Below, piece by piece: positions 60,303 through 64,000 of a DNA stretch of 64,000 bases. A program made the position numbers and the translations under genes. The stretch is from Variovorax guangxiensis. GTDB lineage: Bacteria > Pseudomonadota > Gammaproteobacteria > Burkholderiales > Burkholderiaceae_C. Within the stretch, counting starts at the first letter, position 1; the number at the start of each line of letters is the position of its first letter. The stretch lies in the NCBI RefSeq assembly GCF_003952165.1, contig NZ_RXFT01000005.1, positions 124,001 to 188,000 of the forward strand. The letters are read 5' to 3'. Below the pieces are notes generated by a model. That model was not told the origin of the DNA. It was given only the letters and a program-made list of their open reading frames with translations, and ran no database searches.

Positions 60303-61058
60303 TCAGGTCGTCGTCTGCACGTGCAGGCGGCTGGTCTTGCAGCGGTGCAACGCCCGGTAGTGCTCCAGCGGCCTGCCGTTGGCGCCGTAGGCGATCGACT
60401 CGATGCGCAGCAGCGGCTCCGGCTGCGGCAGGTTGAGCAGCTCGCAGGTATCGGCATCGGGCAGCACGGCGTCGATCCAGCGCTCGGCGCGCACCAGGCG
60501 CAGCCCGTACTGGCGGCGCAGCACGTCGTAGAGCGAGCGGTCGTCCAGGCGCGTGCGGTGCAGGCCGGGCGCGAGGTCGGCGGGCACCACGGTCTCCACC
60601 AGCAGTCGCAGTTCGCCGTCGACGCTGCGCAGGCGCTTGAGCGCCACCACCTGCGTGTCGTCGGTCAGGCCGAGCGACGCGGCCTCCTGCTCGGTGGGCG
60701 CGCGCAGCTCCTGCGTGAGGATCTGCGTGCGCACCGAGCGGCCCTTGCGCTCCATCTCGTCGGAGAAGCCGAGCACGGTGGAAACGAAATCTTCGTCGCG
60801 CTCGCGCGCCGACACGAAGGCGCCGCGGCCCTTGATCTTGTAGATGAGGTTGTTGCGCACCAGGTCGGCCAGCGCCTCGCGCACCACGATGCGCGAGATG
60901 CCGAACTGCTCGCCCAGCTCGGCCTCGGACGGCAGCTTGGCGCCGATGGGCAGCACGCCCTGCAGGATCTGCATGCGAAGCGCGTCGCGGAACTGGGCCC
61001 ACAGCGGGGACTCGGAGTCGCGGTCGAGCACGGTCGAAATTTCGGTCGGAGAGTTCAC
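60303..61058 (-). CDS. GntR/HutC-family regulator
   Basis: A 251-residue regulator with an N-terminal winged helix (PSEAELGEQFGISRIVVREA, then NNLIYKIKGRGAFVS) and a UTRA effector domain (about 95-245). The GTG at 61058 overlaps the stop of the GlpD-like gene by four bases, so it is the last gene of the kinase-dehydrogenase operon and probably controls it. Confidence 0.92.
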   Translation of the reverse strand: MNSPTEISTVLDRDSESPLWAQFRDALRMQILQGVLPIGAKLPSEAELGEQFGISRIVVREALADLVRNNLIYKIKGRGAFVSARERDEDFVSTVLGFSDEMERKGRSVRTQILTQELRAPTEQEAASLGLTDDTQVVALKRLRSVDGELRLLVETVVPADLAPGLHRTRLDDRSLYDVLRRQYGLRLVRAERWIDAVLPDADTCELLNLPQPEPLLRIESIAYGANGRPLEHYRALHRCKTSRLHVQTTT

Positions 61059-62824
61059 GTCGAAGCTTGGCCCAGGGCCTGAGGAGTCATCAATGATGCA
61101 TCGAAAGATGCGGGTGCATCCGCGGCCACCGGCGAAAGCCGCACGCCGTGGCGTTCGCGCAGGGCGGTGGCACAGGCCTGCAGCTCCGCGTGCTGCTGCG
61201 CGGCGTCCCAGCCCAGCGCATCGGCGGCGATGCCTGCGATCTCGGCGAGCGCGGCATCGGTGACCAGCCCGCGGATGGCCAGCAGCGTGCGGCGGATCAC
61301 GAGGTCGTCGAGATGCACTACGCCGGTCTCGAGGCAGAGGTACGAAAGCTCGGCCACCGAATAGCCCGGCGCGTGGCGCAGCGGCATGTCGCCCGATGCG
61401 GCGAGGCGCTGCGCCAGCGGCAGGGCCTTCGATCCGTAGCGCTTCAGCAGCACCTGCGCGCGCGTGCGGCTCATGCCCGAGGCGGCGACCAGGCGATCGA
61501 GAAAACGCTCGACGGCCTGCGCATCCACCGGCAGCTCGGCGCCGCCGCCGATGGGCAGCATGTCGGTCGAGGCTGTGCGGGGACGGCCAAGTTGCTTCAG
61601 CACTTCATTGACCGCCTCTTCCGCGAGCGCGCGGAAGGTCGTCCACTTGCCGCCGACCAGGCCGACCACCGGAATGTCGCGCGTGGCGCTGGGCGGATCG
61701 AGCACCACCGAATGGTCGCGCGAGATCTGCCCCGGCTTGTCGGCGTCGGAGCGCGCAAGGGGCCGCACGCCGACGTAGGTGTAGACCACGTCGCCACGTC
61801 CGAAGCGCAGGTTGGGAAACACCTCGGCCAGCACTTCGAGCAGGTAGTCGACCTCCTCGGGCTCGGTCTCGATCCTGTCGGGGTCGTCCACCGGGATGTC
61901 GGTGGAGCCCACGAGCACGCGGTCGAGGAAGGGATAGACGATGCACACGCGCCCGTCCACCGCCTCGAAGTAGGCCATGCGGCCCTGCAGCGCATCGCGC
62001 AGCGCGGGATGGTCGAGCACGAGGTGCGAGCCCTTGGTGCCCATCACGCGCGGGCCGCTGCCGCCGAGCACTGCCGTGCTGCGGTCGAGCCACGCGCCGC
62101 TGGCGTTGACCACGGTGTCGGCCGTCACGCGCACCAGCGCGCCGGTGATCTCGTCGCGCAGCGTGATGATGTTGCCGGCGCAGCCCATCACGCGGCAGTA
62201 GTTGGCCGCGGCCGAGCGCGGCTGGTCGCGGCAGGCGTCGCCGATGAGCTCGAGGATGAGCCACTCCGGGTGGCTGATCCATGCGTCGAAGAAGGTGGCC
62301 GTCCAGCGCACCGCGGAGCGGAACAGGCTGCGGTCGCCAGGGGGCACGCGGCTGATGCGGTGGTTGGGCATCACGCGCTGTCGGCGGCCCAGCAGGTCGT
62401 ACAGGCGCAGGCCCGCGGCCACCGCCAGCAGGCCGCGCGTGCGCTGCGGCGGCGTGCGGCCGAAGAACTTGAGCGCGCTGCTCATGAGGCCGCCGAAGAA
62501 GCTCGACAGCGGCACCACCGTCTTCAGCGGCTGCACCAGGTGCGGCGCGTTGCGCAGCAGCAGGTTGCGCTCGCGCGTGGCCTCGGCCACCAGCGAGAAG
62601 CTGCCGTTCTCCAGGTAGCGCAGGCCGCCGTGGATCATGCGCGAGGGCGCGCTGCTGGCGCCCGCGCTGAAGTCGCCCTTGTCGACGATGAGGCAGTCCA
62701 CGCGCTGCAGGCACAGGTCGCGGAACACGCCCACGCCGTTGATGCCGGCACCGATGATGACGGTGGAGAAATGACGGTCCGCGAGCGATGCAGGGCGCAC
62801 GAAGGGCAGTTGCCACGCGCTCAT
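61055..62824 (-). CDS. GlpD-like FAD-dependent polyol-phosphate dehydrogenase
   Basis: A 589-residue protein of the glycerol-3-phosphate dehydrogenase family. The FAD-binding VIIGAGINGVGVFRD, the active-site SRMIHGGLRYLE, the TVVNASGAWLDR stretch and the C-terminal DAO domain are clear. Fused to the operon by ATGA and GTGA overlaps with the FGGY kinase and GntR genes, it should oxidise the phosphorylated product of that kinase, as EryB does in erythritol catabolism; the actual polyol is not identified. It is likely membrane-associated and passes electrons to quinone. Confidence 0.9.
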   Translation of the reverse strand: MSAWQLPFVRPASLADRHFSTVIIGAGINGVGVFRDLCLQRVDCLIVDKGDFSAGASSAPSRMIHGGLRYLENGSFSLVAEATRERNLLLRNAPHLVQPLKTVVPLSSFFGGLMSSALKFFGRTPPQRTRGLLAVAAGLRLYDLLGRRQRVMPNHRISRVPPGDRSLFRSAVRWTATFFDAWISHPEWLILELIGDACRDQPRSAAANYCRVMGCAGNIITLRDEITGALVRVTADTVVNASGAWLDRSTAVLGGSGPRVMGTKGSHLVLDHPALRDALQGRMAYFEAVDGRVCIVYPFLDRVLVGSTDIPVDDPDRIETEPEEVDYLLEVLAEVFPNLRFGRGDVVYTYVGVRPLARSDADKPGQISRDHSVVLDPPSATRDIPVVGLVGGKWTTFRALAEEAVNEVLKQLGRPRTASTDMLPIGGGAELPVDAQAVERFLDRLVAASGMSRTRAQVLLKRYGSKALPLAQRLAASGDMPLRHAPGYSVAELSYLCLETGVVHLDDLVIRRTLLAIRGLVTDAALAEIAGIAADALGWDAAQQHAELQACATALRERHGVRLSPVAADAPASFDASLMTPQALGQAST

Positions 62825-64000
62825 CGGGAGACCTCCGCGCTGCGCGCTGCGGTGCTGTCGGCGACGGCCGTCACGCCGCCCGCCAGATGGGAAAACACAG
62901 GAGACATGGTGTCGATCAGTTCGTTGAAGCCGGCGCTGAAGTCGGCATGGGCGCGCGCCAGGGCGGCGTCGGGTTCGACGGTGTCGCAGGGCGCGAGCAA
63001 GGCGCTGCCCTGCTCCGCGCGGTCGATGCCTTGCGACATGGCGGCATGGATGGCGGCGCCGCGCGCGCCGGTCTCATCGTCGGCGCAGCGCTCGACCGGG
63101 TGGCCGAGCAGGCCGGCGAGCAGGCGCACGAGGCGCGTGTCGCTCGCGCCGCCGCCGAGCACGGTGCACGCGGACACCGGCAGTCCGCAGGCCGCGAGCC
63201 GCCCGAGGTGGCGCGCATGCAGTGCAGCGACCGCATCGACCACCGCGCGCGCCATGTCGCCGCGCGTGTGATGGCTCTTGAGGCCGACGAAGCCCGCCGT
63301 CACTCCGCCACCGCCGTTGACGAAAGGCAGGAAGCGCAGGCCGCCCGCGCCGAGCGGCACCGACATCGCGAGGTCGACCACCGCGCGCGCATCGGGCAGG
63401 CCCAGCACGCCGGCCAGCCAGGCGATGTTGGCCATCGACGAGGGGCTGTTCTCCATGTAGAGCCGCTTGTCCTCGCGGCCGAAATTCACGACGGCGGCCA
63501 CCGCGGGCTTGGGCTCGATCACCGGCCCGATGACGGCGTTGACGCACCAGGTGCCGAAGACCGACACCGCGCGCGAGCGCCCTTCGGCGCAGATCGCGGT
63601 CATCGATGCAAGCAGGTCGATGGCGCCCATCGCCACCGGAATGCCCGCTGGCAGGCCACACAGCGCGGCTTCGGAAGGCCGCAGCCTGCCGAGGAGTTCG
63701 CCGCTGGGCACCAGCGGGCCGAATACGCGCGGGCCGAGATCGGCGATGCCTGAAGCATCGAAGGCCGCCTGCGACCACGTGCCCGTCGCGATCGACACCA
63801 GCCCGGCCGTGCTCGCATCGCTGGCATCGGTGGCGATCTCGCCGGTCAGCAGGAAGCCGAGGTAGTCCTTCGCGAACAGCAGCCGGCGCACCGCGCCGCG
63901 CTGCACGGCGTCGGTGCCCAGCAGCTCGGCCGCGATCACGGTGGGCTGGCCGGGCCAGGGCTGGCAGCCCACGTCGGCGAAGAGCGCCGGGCCGTGGCTC
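62821..64000 (-). CDS. FGGY-family carbohydrate kinase, partial
   Basis: The first part lies beyond the right edge; the last 393 residues are visible. GIPVAMGAIDLLASMTAI, FGTWCVNAVIGPV, GGGASDTRLVRLLAGLLG and DETGARGAAIHAAM belong to the FGGY kinase fold. Paired with a GlpD-like dehydrogenase and a GntR regulator, it probably phosphorylates a linear polyol such as erythritol or glycerol; substrate unknown. It overlaps the dehydrogenase gene by ATGA. Its start codon is outside the window. Confidence 0.88.
   Translation of the reverse strand, partial: SHGPALFADVGCQPWPGQPTVIAAELLGTDAVQRGAVRRLLFAKDYLGFLLTGEIATDASDASTAGLVSIATGTWSQAAFDASGIADLGPRVFGPLVPSGELLGRLRPSEAALCGLPAGIPVAMGAIDLLASMTAICAEGRSRAVSVFGTWCVNAVIGPVIEPKPAVAAVVNFGREDKRLYMENSPSSMANIAWLAGVLGLPDARAVVDLAMSVPLGAGGLRFLPFVNGGGGVTAGFVGLKSHHTRGDMARAVVDAVAALHARHLGRLAACGLPVSACTVLGGGASDTRLVRLLAGLLGHPVERCADDETGARGAAIHAAMSQGIDRAEQGSALLAPCDTVEPDAALARAHADFSAGFNELIDTMSPVFSHLAGGVTAVADSTAARSAEVSR

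Overview
The window reads as a chromosomal segment of a high-GC betaproteobacterium of the Comamonadaceae, most likely Variovorax or a close relative. This is inferred from gene content and style: dense GC-rich genes, a three-part proton-translocating transhydrogenase, a Bug/TctC solute receptor, MHS and ABC uptake systems, many LysR/GntR/LacI regulators beside catabolic genes, and a short dispersed intergenic repeat present twice. No tRNA, rRNA, CRISPR array or complete mobile element was seen.

Layout. 1-2139: end of a CorA Mg2+ transporter, a DUF1275 membrane protein and MTA/SAH nucleosidase. 2256-8073: a full Dpp-type peptide ABC transporter on the minus strand, interrupted by the intergenic repeat. 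8149-12842: a fatty acyl-CoA ligase and the split pntAA-pntAB-pntB transhydrogenase. 13286-18061: an OmpR-type regulator lacking its phosphoacceptor Asp, a DUF4019 protein, a Nudix hydrolase, MnmA and a second acyl-CoA ligase. 18074-23855: an LLM flavin oxidoreductase, then an apparent four-gene minus-strand operon (DUF6891, VanW-glycosyltransferase fusion, SUKH protein, zinc-ribbon/FxLYD membrane protein) of unknown purpose. 24100-27862: small hypothetical genes and a complete ECF biotin importer (BioM-BioN-BioY). 27916-34885: a PEP-mutase-family lyase and a tightly coupled catabolic operon (class III aminotransferase, dimethylformamidase-like amidohydrolase, MHS permease) divergent from a LysR regulator, with a long perfect dyad between them. 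34892-38870: M14 peptidase, YebC, GFA protein, AraC regulator. 38935-43106: gluconate kinase and permease divergent from a LacI-type regulator, with three near-identical palindromic operators between them. 43132-46137: a LamG remnant and a hybrid kinase/LuxR-type regulator pair. 46206-51189: TctC receptor, acyl-CoA dehydrogenase, acyl-CoA synthetase, LysR. 51462-52625: an integrase N-terminal fragment, a nucleotidyltransferase-fold protein lacking its catalytic motif, and a 25-residue membrane peptide. 52840-58018: ssb, ClC antiporter, uvrA. 58050-59296: a lower-GC PIN-domain gene coupled to an unknown partner, probably acquired. 59397-64000: a DMT transporter and a coupled FGGY kinase/GlpD-like dehydrogenase/GntR operon for an unidentified polyol, running off the window.

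The best candidates for undescribed biology are the DUF6891/VanW-GT/SUKH/zinc-ribbon operon, the dimethylformamidase-like catabolic operon with its operator, the Asp-less response regulator, and the PIN-domain pair. Functions are assigned from reading the translated sequences; no database search was run.
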